From Malania oleifera (taxonomy: Eukaryota > Streptophyta > Magnoliopsida > Santalales > Ximeniaceae): a stretch of DNA of 64,000 nt. Where the stretch lies: assembly GCF_029873635.1 (NCBI RefSeq), contig NC_080418.1, forward strand, positions 14,115,562 to 14,179,561. The letters are read 5' to 3'. Below the pieces are notes generated by a model. That model saw only the letters and a list, made by a program, of their open reading frames with translations, was not told the origin of the DNA and did not search any database. This document shows positions 1-11,900 of the stretch, piece after piece. Within the stretch, counting starts at the first letter, position 1, and each line of letters opens with the position of its first letter. The position numbers were made by a program, and so were the translations under genes.

Positions 1-176
1 TCATTTGGAATTAGGATAAACAACGTGTGTATGAACATGAGCATATTTCATTTGGCATGAGCACATTTTACTTACTGAATATTTGATGCATTAATTGAGG
101 GGGAATCTTATTAGGCGTAACCCATTTTATTCCATATTTTTGCTCGTGTATTTGTCATTATCAAAAAGGGAGAGAT
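1..176 (+). mobile_element. 3' untranslated end of a Sirevirus-like Ty1/copia element
   Basis: This non-coding stretch lies directly before an LTR. It holds two purine-rich tracts: ATTGAGGGGGAAT near 95-112, and AAAAAGGGAGAGA ending just before the LTR at 177, which is the expected place for the polypurine tract that primes plus-strand DNA. Repeated polypurine tracts before the 3' LTR are a known Sirevirus trait. No coding sequence is visible; gag and pol must lie to the left of the window. The family assignment rests on likeness to the elements at 55-62 kb and is an inference. Confidence 0.6.
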
Positions 177-604
177 TGTTGACTCTATGAGTCCAATCAT
201 ATTTTGATAATGACAATCAATTGGTATTTGATCTGTGCATTGAGATTGTGAACATGAACTATATTAAGCATCCACGAAAGGATAACAAGTCATGGAAGCC
301 ATAAAGAGTAAAACATACACAACTTGACAAAATTCATGGAACTCAAAGAGTACAAGAATGAAGATGCAAACAACAAGTTCAAGAACGTCATGGGAATGGT
401 ACTTAGAAGCAATGTATTTATATTTTCATATGATTTAATTTGAGGCTCAACATATACCCTAGAATGACCTTAGGACTCATGCATCTCATAAACATCATTA
501 GGGGACATTCATGGACTTAGAAATATTTTTAAAATCTCAGAAAATATTTTTATAAAAGAGCCAAGAAAAAGAACAAAACAATTTTTCAAAGTATACAGAA
601 AAAA

Positions 605-860
605 TTCAGGATTTGAGAACTTCAGTAGACCGAAGTCAATGGTCAGCCGCCTAAAGTTGTCACTTCAGAAGACCGAGGTTAACCTCAGTCGTTTGAAGAA
701 TTTCTTTAGAAGATCGAAGATTAAGTTCAATCGCCTGAAGAATTTATGGTGAAACACAGAACTTGGCAGAAGCACCTCAGAAGACTGAACTCAAACTTCA
801 GTCATCTAAACCCGACACTTTAGTCGTCTCAACCCCAAACTTCAATCGTCTGACCCTGTA
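605..860 (+). repeat. U3 dyad-motif array, family 1 (TTCAG-TCGT-CTGAA type)
   Basis: About ten degenerate copies of a 14-bp dyad, spaced about 20-30 bp, lie 430-680 bp into the LTR. Clear examples are CTTCAGTCATCTAA, TTTAGTCGTCTCA, CTTCAATCGTCTGA, CTCAGTCGTTTGAAG and TTCAATCGCCTGAAG. The arms TTCAG and CTGAA are complementary. The array stops about 140 bp before the TATA-like box, which places it in U3, where enhancers lie. See findings for comparison with the other families. Confidence 0.7.
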
Positions 861-965
861 TCCAGGTTTTTTTTTTTTGAAACTCTAAGGAACTTCAGTT
901 GTATAACTTGCGTGAAAACTTAAAAATTTAATTTTTAATAAGAAAACTCGCAAGATATTTTTTGA

Positions 966-1010
966 TCCAACGGTTGAGATATATTCTAAGGGCAAGATAC
1001 CTATATATTG
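966..1010 (+). promoter_or_regulatory. LTR core promoter: MSA-like site and TATA-like box
   Basis: TCCAACGGTTGA at 966-977 fits the plant mitosis-specific activator (MSA) core, a three-repeat MYB binding site. CTATATATTG at 1001-1010 is a TATA-like box in the right place for the U3/R boundary. The element at 58.5-60.4 kb has a comparable CAACGG between its dyad array and its TATA box. Function is inferred from sequence only. Confidence 0.4.
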
Positions 1011-2653
1011 AACATCTAAACCCTAATGCGTTAGCTAAGATCAACGTGAAGAGAAGAGAACATCTTTTTGAAAGAAAATTGAGAAACTTGAGCATATAGC
1101 TATACGATTGCATGCACTCCTACTTATACTCATCAAGCTTGGGCAAATCAACTTAGAAAATCAAAGGGAATTCATTTACACATCTTGAGTTCATCTTGGT
1201 ATTGAGGTTTAGTCAACCCATTTATTATTTTCAAGAGTTTCTCATCTCATCATCTGCTATTGAATATTATTATTAGAGATATTTTTCATATACATATAAA
1301 GAGTGTTTTGACGAGATCATTACTTGAGAAAGTTTTTTGTTATTGATTAGATATTTTTGATTCAAGAGTATATATAGTTTTCAAAGAGCTTGTCATTGCA
1401 AAATCTACTTTTGAATATTTGTTAAAAGGTTGATCTTGAGTGTGCATATATTAAATCATTTTGATAAGACTACCACTTGAGAAAAGATTTTGTTATTGAT
1501 TAGATATTTTTTATTCAAGTGAGTTTTCATTCAAAGACTTGATATTTTTAATATTTCAAAATCTACTTGATTGAAAAGTCTAATTATTTATATACACTTA
1601 AGAGAAATATTGTTGTGACAAAGTGTGTTTCAAATCTTTGCAATCTTCAAAGCTTTTTATGTATTCAAAAATTTAACCTAAGTTCTTCAAAGCATTGATT
1701 TATATAAATATTTTTGAAAGATTTGATAAAAAGGGAAGTTAGTGAATCATATTCTTGCATATAACGATTATATTGTTACATTCATTCTGAGTTTCAAGTT
1801 TCATCATATGATTATGTATTAGGAATTTCAGTTGTACTCACTAACTTTTTTAGAAGCAACATTGAGTGTTTTTCAGATTGCATATTGTATTGTAATCACG
1901 GTTCAGGTTGTGAACCGAGTTTGATGAGAGAGTTGTATCTCTTGTAAGTAACGGATTAGGAGGAAGTTGTACCTCTTATAAGTAGCGGATTGTAAGGGAA
2001 ACTTCGTCCCAATTTAAGGAGCAGTGATTATAGCGGAATCTTTGAGTGGGTTGTTCAAGGCGAGGACGTAGGTCGGGTTGGCTGAATCTCGTAAAATCGC
2101 GTTTGTCTTCTCTCTTCCCTTACCTTTTTAATTTCCTCAATGCACTTCATTACTTACATTGCATGTATGTTTGTTGAATAATCTCACACGAACTTGATAA
2201 GTAATTGGTTAAATTTAGACATAGGGAATAAGTGGTGAATAAGTTTCAAAGAATTTTTTAAATACCCAATTCCCCCCCCCCCCCTCTTGGGATTACAAAT
2301 AAATCAACAACCAAAGTATAGGAATGGATCTTGATGAGGGTAGAAAATGGGTAGAGTAAGAATCTAGCAAGTCATTATTGGAAGCTAAATAGAATCTTGG
2401 GTTTTGGTTTTGAAGCCTGGAAGCGGAAATCCATTGACAGTATTCTGTGATTTTCCAGCGACGACAGCTTCTGGAAAATTGCGACAAACCATTGACGATT
2501 TTGCTTCTGAGCAGAGAGACTAAGACTGGGGATGTTAGTGGGTGGAAAAACGCTGAAAATTTTGTGGATGTTTAATTGCTTCCTTAGATTGATGATAGTG
2601 CTCCTCACGTCAAGAAATTAGAATTCTAAAATTGTTTCTGTTTTATTTTCAGA

Positions 2654-3770
2654 ATGGGCCCTGGATATAGTAAAGCTCATGCTAGAGGTGGTGATGATGC
2701 GGGGCCTTCTAGTATGGGCGGCCGCAAATCTGATGCAGTCCTGCATAGTGTTGCTCAGTAGGTGATGGCTGAGATAGCACGGAATTCTAGGGAGTAAGGT
2801 CACCTGCCAGTGGATCAGGGCTACACTATAGAGCAGTTCACTCGGATGAATCCTCCGGCCTTTTTAGGAAGGGCAGACCCAATTGTGGCAGAAAACTGGA
2901 TATAGGAGATTGAAAAGATCCTGACAGTATTACGCTGCACCAACGAGTAGAGAGTTTTGTATGCCACATTCAAACTGACAAGGAAGGCTGAGCGGTGGTG
3001 GTCTGCAGTGAGGCTCCTAAAGGAGCAGAGACCTGTACCAATAACAATGACTTGGGGAAGGTTTAAGGAGATATTTTTTGACCGCTATTTCCATGTCTTC
3101 GTTAGAGATGCAAAGATGGAGGAGTTTTTTATCTGACTCAGGGTCATCTGACAGTGCCACAGTATGCTACTAAATTTGTGGAGTTGTCTCGTTTTGCCCC
3201 ATTCATGATACCAGATGAGTTCAGGAAGGCCCAGAGATTCGAGAGAAGGCTGAGAGAGGAGGTGTATGAGTAGGTGGCAGTTCTGCAAATATGAGATTTT
3301 TATAAGCTGGTGGATTAAGCCACCGTAGCCAAAGCTAGTCGGCAGAGGGGTAAGGGAGGACAGAGTTAGAGGAAGAGGCCTACGCCTCCTAGTTTTCAAG
3401 CGAGCACTAATTAGGGCCAGCGGAGGAGACAAGATATATGCCAGAAATAAGTAGGGGGACACTGAGTTCGTCAGGGCAATCTAGCACCTCCTACTTGCCC
3501 TTAATGCTATAGGAGACATTCAGGAGAGTACCGGGCTGGGGTAGTAACTTGCTACCGATGTGAATGGCCGGGCCATATGGCGCGGGATTGTTGTGCGCCC
3601 TTGAGCTATGCGCCTACCCCTAGACCATACTGAGGAGATAACCTGGCACCTCAAGGTGGTCAGTAGAGGATTACCGCCTCAACGCGAGTTTATACACTAA
3701 TCTCGAGAGACGCAAAGGCAGCGAGCAATGTGGTGACAGGTATTATTTATGTTTTGTCATATAAAGTTGT
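2654..3770 (+). pseudogene. Ty3/gypsy gag remnant
   Basis: Translation from ATG 2654 gives a gag capsid region with MNPPAFLGRADP, then the RAERWW-like segment KAERWWSAV near 2985. A CCHC zinc knuckle, CYRCEWPGHMARDC, lies near 3550-3590 and would bind the element's RNA. At least three in-frame stops interrupt it. Several match single C-to-T changes of CAG, such as TAG at 2903, where the minus-strand relative has glutamine. No intact capsid could be made. The start was chosen because the relative starting at 17771 begins at the equivalent place. Confidence 0.75.
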
Positions 3771-6700
3771 TGCTTTGTTTGATTTAGGGGTGAATCACTC
3801 CTTCATAACCCGGGAGTTTATCAAGTTCTGTGGAATAGAAACTCAGCCACTAGATGTCAGTTTATGAGTGGCTACGCCGACCGAGACTGTAGTGTTGTTT
3901 AGGATAGTACTCAAAGACTATCCAATCAGTATTCAGGGGAGGTCCTTGCCAACTAATTTGATATTCCTAGACATGCATGATTTTGAGGTAATTTTTGGGA
4001 TAGACTGGTTAACTGCTAACTATGCCAGTATCGACTGCCATAAGAAAAAAAGTAGTATTCAGACCTCTAGGAGAGCAGGAGTACAGATTTGTGGGGACAT
4101 GTGTGCACTCCCCACCATAGATACTATCAGTTGTTCAAGCGAGGAGGTTGCTATTAGAGGGATGCCAGGGGTACTAGGCCTATGTAAAGGAATTGCTGAA
4201 AGGGAAATCTAGGTTGGAAGATATTTCGATAGTGAAAGATTATCGTGATGTGTTTTCGGAGGATTTGCCAAGACTGCCTCTTGATTATGAGGTCGAGTTT
4301 GCTATCGAACTATCTCTGGAAGTAACACCGATTTTTAAAGCGTCGAATAGAATGGCTCTAACGGAACTGAAAGAGTTGAAGGAGCATATATAGGAATTGC
4401 TTGACAAGGGGTTCATCAGGCCCAATGTGTCACCCTAGGAAGCGCCGATATTGTTTGTGAAAAAGAAAGATAGGATGATGAGAATGTGCATCTATTACAG
4501 AGAAATAAATAAAGTGACCATTAAGAATAAATATCTGCTTCCTCATATTGATGACTTGTTTGACCAGCTTTAGGGGACACAGGCTTTCTCTAAGATTAAT
4601 CTATGATCTGGGTACCATCAGGTGAAGGTTAAGGCAGAGGATGTTCTGAAAACAGCGTTTCGAACTTAGTAAGGCCATTATGAATTCTTGGTTATGCCGT
4701 TCGGACTAACGAATGCTCTTGCTGTGTTCATGGACCTGATGAATAGGGTCTTTCATCAGTACCTAGATCAGTTTGTTGTGGTTTTTGTTGATGATATTTG
4801 GGTGTATTCAAGGAGCCCTGAGGAGCATGAGGATCATCTGAGGACAATTCTTCATATACTGAGAGAAAGGAGATTGTATGCTAAATTCAAGAAGTGTGAG
4901 TTCTGGTTGGAACAAGTTACATTCCTCAGGCATGTTATGTCTAGGGGTGGTATTTCTTTGGATCCGAGCAAGAATGAGGCGGTAGTGGACTGGGAAAGAC
5001 CGAAAAATATGCAGAAGGTCAGGAGTTTCTTGGGATTGGCAGGATACTATTGCCATTTTGTAGAGGGATTCTCTGAATTGTCAAGTCCTTTGACAAAATT
5101 GACCAGGAAAAGTGTGAAGTTTGATTGGACCGATGAGTGTGAACAAAGTTTTCAGGAGTTAAAGTAGTGACTTATCACTGCACCGATTTTGACAATACCT
5201 TTGGGAGAAGAAAGTTTTATAATTTACAGTGATGCATCACACAAATGGCTCGGTTGTGTACTGATGCAATAGGGAAAAGTGGTAGCTTATGCTTCCTAAC
5301 AGCTTAAGGAGTATGAGAAGAACTACTGTACACATGATTTAGAATTGGCAGTAGTGGTATATGCATTAAAGATTTGGAGACATTATTTGTATGGAGGTAG
5401 GTGTGAGATCTTTACAAACCACAAGAACCTTAAATACATTTTCACGCAAAAGGAGCTAGACGTGAGGCAAAGAAGGTGATTAGAACTAATTAAAGATTAT
5501 GACTGCACCATCAGTTACTACCTAGGAAAAGCTAATGTGGTAGCTAATGCTTTGAGTAGGAAATCAATGGGTTCATCAGTATCAGCAATGGTGACTCAGC
5601 ATCCAATCCAGATGGATTTAGAAAGGCTTGGTGTGTAGTTGGTAGAGGGAAATCACTACGCCTTCATTGCAAATCTGATATTTCAGCCCACCTTACAAGA
5701 AAGAATTAAAACTGCCCAGATGAAAGATGCGGAATTACTAAAGATTATGGATAAAGTGCAGAATGGTCAGGGAGCAGAGTTTAATATCTCAAAGGATGGA
5801 GCTTTGAGGTTTCATACCATACTTTGCGTACCTGCTGAAGCTGAGATCAAAAGAATTATCCTAGAGGAAGCATATCAATCACTTTATACAGTGCACCCTA
5901 AAAGCACTAAGATGTACAGGGATCTATGGAAGTCTTTTTGGTGGGGCAATATAAAGAAAGAAATTGCTATATATGCATAGTAGTGTTTGACATGCCAGCA
6001 AGTGAAAGCTGAGCATCAGAGATTGGCGAGAATGTTGCAACCACTTCATATCCCCGAATGGAAGTGGGAGCACATTTCTATGGATTTTTTTATAGGATAG
6101 GACACCATCTAAGTAATCGTGGATCGATTAATGAAGACTGCCCAATTTCTTCCCATCAGACTTCACTACTCCATGAGTAGATTGACAGAGTTGTACATAC
6201 AGGAGATAGTTAGACTGCATGGCATGCTAGTGTCCATTGTATCAGACTGAGACCCAGGGTTCACATCTCAATTTTGGAAAAGTTTGCAAAGAGTCATGGG
6301 TTCTCAGGTGACTTTTAGCATAGCATATCATCCTCAAACCGATGGACAGACAGAGAGGACTATACTGATACCAGAGGATATGCTGCAAGCTTATGTGCTG
6401 GACTTTGGAGGTAGTTGAATACAATTTTTACCACTGGTTGAATTCGTTTATAATAACAGTTACCAGGCTAGCATTAGGATGACACCATATGAAGTGTTGT
6501 ATGGTCGGAGGTGCTAATCCCCGTTATATTGGGATGAAATTGGTGAAAGACAGATATTGGGCCCAAAGATAGTTCAGCAGACTTTTGAGAAAATCCGACT
6601 TATCCGAGATAGGATCAAAAAGGCTCAAAGTCGATAGAAAAGTTATGCTAACACCCACCAACGAGAATTGAAGTTTTGTGCGGGGGACCATGTGTTCTTG

Positions 6701-7170
6701 AAAGTTGCCTCGATGGAAGGAATTATGAGATTTGGGAAAAAAGATAAACTAAGCCCTAAGTTCATTGGACCATTTGAGATATTGGAAAAAGTGGGTCCAG
6801 TTGCCTACAGGTTAGCATTGCCACGGGTACTATCCAGAATCCATGACGTATTCCATGTATCTATGTTGAGTAAATACGTTCTAGATCCATCACATGTAAT
6901 CAGTTATGGGGCACTAGAACTTAGAGATACCCTGTCATATGAAGAAGTGTCAGTGTAGATTCTGGATCGAAAAGAACAAGAACTACATACTAAAAAGATC
7001 CCACTAGTAAAAGTGCTCTACCGCAATCATGCAATAGAAGAAGTTTCATGGGAATTAGAGGAAAAGATGCGTAGAGATATCCACACCTGTTCAGTGGGAT
7101 CCAGAGATAGACTAGTAAGAATAAAAGTAAATGAAAGTATACATCTATTGACTTGTACAGTATAGGATAG
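3770..7170 (+). pseudogene. Ty3/gypsy pol remnant (PR-RT-RH-INT-chromodomain)
   Basis: The aspartic protease segment LFDLGVNHSF near 3773 has DLG where the active site needs DSG or DTG; the relative at 16.6 kb keeps DSG. RT has VMPFGLTNA near 4692 and the catalytic FVDD near 4783. RNase H starts with IIYSDAS near 5219. The integrase zinc finger near 5870-6000 has lost its first histidine. The core motif YHPQTDGQTERT lies near 6330, and the tail near 6960-7110 (WELEEKMRRD) is chromodomain-like. More than ten stops occur, including TAG at 4391 and 5270. It is clearly dead. Confidence 0.85.
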
Positions 7171-7434
7171 TTAGTATTTTTGGTTTTAGGTTATAAATGG
7201 TTTTAAGAGAATTTTCTTTTATGTGATTGATTGTAATCTCTCAGGACTCTATTATAACCACGGTATTCCTCCGCAACAAGTGAAGGTTATTAACAAATTT
7301 GGGATAGGACCCCTATATGGGTGGCCACCGGCTCTTTCTAGAGTCGGATAAACATTCCAATGATTCCCAGAGGAAGTTGAGGTAAATGTAAGTTAGCAAA
7401 TTTCGAGGACAAAATTTTTATAAGGAGGGGGAAA

Positions 7435-7655
7435 TGTAGTGATTCCAAAAAAATTAATTAATTAATTAATTAATTAAAATTTAAAATTAAAATTAAATAA
7501 ATAAATAATATTAATTAAATAATATAATATAATATAATAATATTTTATATATATATATATAAGATTACCACCTCAAGCTTCTTTTGAAGCTTCTGGATTT
7601 CAACATCCAAAGAACCCTCTCGTCCCCCCTCACGCCAACTCTCTCTCTCTCCTCA

Positions 7656-7696
<41 letters not shown>

Positions 7697-9716
7697 GATT
7701 TTGCAGCGATCTTATGGCCAAATAAAAAAACGAGCAACACCGCGAGGTCCTAGCTTTGATTCTTAGCAAATTAATCGGAGTAGATTTTTGATTTGGGGAT
7801 CCTAGGCACCACTCCAAGGCTAAGGTGAGGAGTACAAATTATGTCTGTTGTTTTAAAAAATTTAACCGATTAAATTGTAGTATTTAATTATTAAATTGTA
7901 GTATTTGATTATATCAAATTTTGGGAATGTTTTGGGATTAAGTTAAATTGTAAGGATTTGATGAAATTAGACTTCTGGGAATATTTTGGGAATTAGATTA
8001 AACTGTGGGGATTTGATCATATTTGTGTTTTTAAATATGTTAGAAATTAAATTTAAATATGGGAAGTGAATCATACCTACACTTTTGTTAGAATCTAACC
8101 GATTAATTAGAGTATGTTGGCCTAGGAAATGTTAAAATAATTATAATTTTGGGGTCGAGCTAATTAAACCTAGGCATGTGAATATAGGGGATTTGTGCGA
8201 ACGCCGCGGGCGTCGATTTAGCATCCTTACAGACATGGTCTCAGTAAACAAGTAAGGGGAATTAAATTCTGTCAAGAATTTCTAGAAATTAATTGATTAA
8301 ATTAAAGTATGATATGAAAATATTATATGCGATATTCTAACTTATCAGACATATAAGAAATAATAGTTTTGAGACTATCCTATGTTTTATTGGATAATTA
8401 TTATATTGTTAAATAATACTGAAAAACCTGTGTGGCATGAGAAAGGGTTTTGATTACTGTAAAATGAATTTGTGAATATATATTTATATGATGAGACATG
8501 ATTTGTGTTGAGATAAAAACAAATATGTTTTAAATAGATATGTTGATATGAGATATGTACAGATATGTTTTTCACTGATATAATGATATGAGTTACATAC
8601 AGATATGTTTAACACTAATATGTTGAGATGAGATATATACAGACTAGTTTTATCAGATATAATGAAATGTGATATATATATATACAGACACAAATTTCAT
8701 TGATATGTTAAAATGAGATATACACAAACATGATGAAATATGATGAATAACCATGAGTTACAGATGAGATGTGTTATTTACACATGAATACTCATGAGCT
8801 TGAGCTTGTTTATGAGAAATGAAAGCTTTTGGAAAGATATTACTATGTATACTGAGTGGTGGAAATGAGAACCCGGTTGGTTAATGATAGAAAGCATAGT
8901 ATCATTGCTAGTGATTGAGTTAGTGCAACCACACAACTCGGGGAGCATGTTGGTAATGGAAGTCGATTGAGCCTTCGAAGAGATGTTGATTGCCCTTGGG
9001 TCTGGACCAAGCTGCAATGGGCCAATCGTACTATAGATAAGGTATTTTGACTTAACCTGGTAGGTCAACTAGGGTTAAGTCCCGCCTTCGAGCCACACAA
9101 CCCGGTCATGTGGGGTTATTATATGACGGTGATATGAATGGGTTCCTCATTACAAACGCGAAACACTCATATGATTGTACTTTGACAGTTATGTTATTTT
9201 GAACATAGAAATATTTGCTAAACATGATCATATTTACGAGAAAAGTATATGGATGCAAACGTATATATATGTACATGAATATGAGTACAATTTCTTTGAT
9301 TTCTCAGTTAGGTTAATTTTTATATGAACATGATATGATACACTAAAACATATATGTCACACACTGATAATAATTTATTCCTTCTTACTAAGAGATTTCT
9401 CACCCCAAGGATTTTTAAACATTTCTGGAAGTCTATGATGTCAGGGGGAGCGAGCTCCGAGATAGCGAAGGCTTAGATTTCCATAGTTCAAGGTATGTTT
9501 TATTTTTGGGATTGGGGATATGTCTGTATGACCCTTGGGATAACTCATGGATTTTTTGGGAGTTATATGTACTTTTGGGGAAACTCTAGAACTCTGGTAT
9601 TATACATAAGGATTAGAAGGATTATGTTTCTTCACTGCATTGACTTTGATGATGATATTATGGTATTAGAGATGTATGGTTATATATATATGTGGTTGAA
9701 AAATCAGGGCATCACA
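7435..9716 (+). repeat. Ty3/gypsy 3' LTR, copy 1 (2.28 kb)
   Basis: It begins TGTAGTGATTCC right after the polypurine tract and ends AATCAGGGCATCACA. Internal marks are AT-rich (TTAA)n near 7456, a (CT)n run at about 7645-7695, and two or three units of a 54-bp repeat near 7890-8040. It ends in the same block as the second LTR at 13030. The two copies differ in length by about 400 bp, partly through the 54-bp repeat. Confidence 0.8.
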
Positions 9717-10338
9717 TAAAGTGTTGTGTGAATAGGGAACATATTCTAATATCTCAGATGATGGAGTTTTGAGATTTCGTACCAGATTATGTGTACCTGA
9801 TGACACAGGAATTAAAAAGACCATATTGGAGGAGGCGCATCATTCCCTTACACAGTGCTCCCAGGAAGCACTAAGATGTATAGGGATTTAAAGGAAACTT
9901 TTTTGTGGGGCAATATGAAAAGAAAGATTGCCTGATATGTAGCTAAGCCATTGCAACCACTTCATATTTCATGATAGAAATGGAAGCATATCTCCATGAA
10001 TTTTGTTACAGGATTGCCATTGGCATTGCATGGGCAAAACGCCATATGGGTTGTTGTAGACCGTTTGACGTATACTTCCCATTTTCTTCAGTCGGGGCTG
10101 ACTATTCCATGAATCAGTTGGCAAAGTTGTATATTCAAGAGATAGTTATATTTCGTGAATTCCCAGTTCAAATCCTAAATGGGAAAGAGCAAGAATTTCA
10201 TACTAAGAAAATTCTATTGGTAAAGGTACTTTAGAGAAATCATGCAATTAAGGAAGTCTCATGAGAATTAGAAGAAGAGATTGTGATAAGAGTAGGTTAG
10301 CAAATTTCGAGGACGAAATTTTTATAAAGATGGGAGAA
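9717..10338 (+). pseudogene. Internal-deletion relic of the same gypsy family
   Basis: Between the two LTRs lie only 3' pol pieces: the region before the integrase zinc finger (near 9740-9930), an integrase core piece around 9990-10160 ([16 protein letters not shown]), then a jump straight to the chromodomain-like tail (GKEQEFHTKKI near 10185) and the polypurine tract (AGATGGGAGAA). gag, protease, RT, RNase H and most of integrase are missing, and no primer-binding site follows the left LTR. It could be a non-autonomous deletion derivative or the product of unequal recombination between neighbours. Confidence 0.7.
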
Positions 10339-10571
10339 TGTAACGTCCTAGAAAATTATATGTATGGAAGTGTAAAAAAATAAAAATAATTAATTAATTA
10401 AAATTAATTAAATTAAATAATTAAATTTAATTAAATAATATAATATAATTATATATTAATATAATCTAATAATCTAATGTAATATTATATATACACACAC
10501 AAAGGAATTGAATCTTCATGAAGATTCAATTCCAATTTCACTCATAGAGAACGCACCCCCGCCCCCCTTCA

Positions 10572-10651
<80 letters not shown>

Positions 10652-11850
10652 ACGCCCCCACTCTCTCTCTTCAATTTTTACTCCGAAACTAAGTCGAATT
10701 GATGATCAGACACCACCACGAGATCCAAGCTTCAATTCTAAGCAAGTTAATCGGAGCAGATTTTTTATTTGGGAATCTTAGGCACCACTCCAAGGCTAAG
10801 GTGAGGAGCACAAATTATATTTGTTGTTTTAAAAATTTATACAATTAAATTAAAGTATTTAATTATTAAATTGCAATATTTGATTATATTAGATTTTTGG
10901 AGATGTTCTTCGGATTAAATTAAACTGCAATATTGGATTATATTAGATTTTTGGAAATATTCCTAGGATTAAATTAAATTACAGGATTGGATTATATTAG
11001 ATTTTTAAAAATATTCCTGGGATTAAATTAAACTGCAGAATTGGATTATATTAGATTTTTGAAAATATTCCTAGGATTAAATTGATTTGCAGGATTAGAT
11101 TATATTAGATTTTTGGAAATATTCTTAAGATTAAATTAAACTGTAGGATTGGATTATACTAGATTTTTGAAAATATTCCTCGGATTAAGTTAAACTACAA
11201 GAATTTGATTAAATAAAATTTTTGGGGAATATTTTGGAATTAAGTTAAATTGTAGAGATTTAATTAAATTAGATATTTGAGAGTATTTTTGAATTAGATT
11301 AAACTGCGAGAATTTGATCAAATCAGTGTTTTAAATATATTAGGAATTAAATTTAAATATGGAAAGCGGATCATACCAGCGTTTTCTTTAGAATTTAATC
11401 GGTTAACAGGAGCGTGTGAGTTTAGGGATGTTAGGATAGTAATTTATTTTGAGATTTAGCTGATTAAGTTAAAATATATGAATACAGGGATTTGTACGAA
11501 TGCTGCAGGCACTGCTTTAGGGTTCCTGCAAGTAAATTCTCCATAAATCAAGTAAGGGGAATAAATTACGTCAGGACTTTTTAGAAATTAATTGATTAAT
11601 TTAAAGTAGGATATGAATATATATTACATGTAATTTTATGACTTATTAGACATATGAAAATAATGGCTTTAAACTATTATGTTTTTCTGGACAAGTATTA
11701 TGTTATGAAATATTTCTGAAAATCTGTGTGGCATGAGGAATGGTTTTGATTACTGAAAATAAATATGTGAAAATATTATATGATGAAATGTGATTTATAT
11801 TAAGATATGATTTATACAGAAATGATGATATGATATGATATGATATGATT

Positions 11851-11900
<50 letters not shown>

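Larger units (their letters stand above)
177..2309 (+). repeat. 3' LTR of a Sirevirus-like copia element (2.13 kb)
   Basis: The LTR starts TGTTGACTC at 177 and ends AAATCAACA at 2309, so it has TG...CA ends. The right end carries the C-run plus CTTGGGATTA signature that is also seen, inverted, in the LTRs at 55572, 58502 and 60601. A dyad-motif array lies at about 605-860, an MSA-like site at 966-977 and a TATA-like box near 1001. The next 5 bp (2310-2314, ACCAA) should be the right target-site duplication; its partner is outside the window. Just beyond is the leader of a gypsy element, so this copia element probably inserted into it. Confidence 0.75.
2310..9716 (+). mobile_element. Ty3/gypsy chromodomain-type element, 5' LTR absent, degenerate
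   Basis: The order is leader (2310-2653), gag, protease, reverse transcriptase, RNase H, integrase, C-terminal chromodomain-like segment, polypurine tract (GGAGGGGGAAA at 7424-7434) and 3' LTR (7435-9716). Integrase after RNase H marks Ty3/gypsy; the C-terminal tail and the LTR style suggest the Tekay/Del chromovirus clade. The 5' LTR is missing because the copia LTR at 177-2309 abuts the leader; it may lie beyond that insertion to the left. Many stops make it non-autonomous now. Confidence 0.85.

Noticed and set aside
10508-10702. 64-codon open frame with Ser-Leu repeats
   Set aside because: It is produced by the (CT)n microsatellite in the gypsy LTR.
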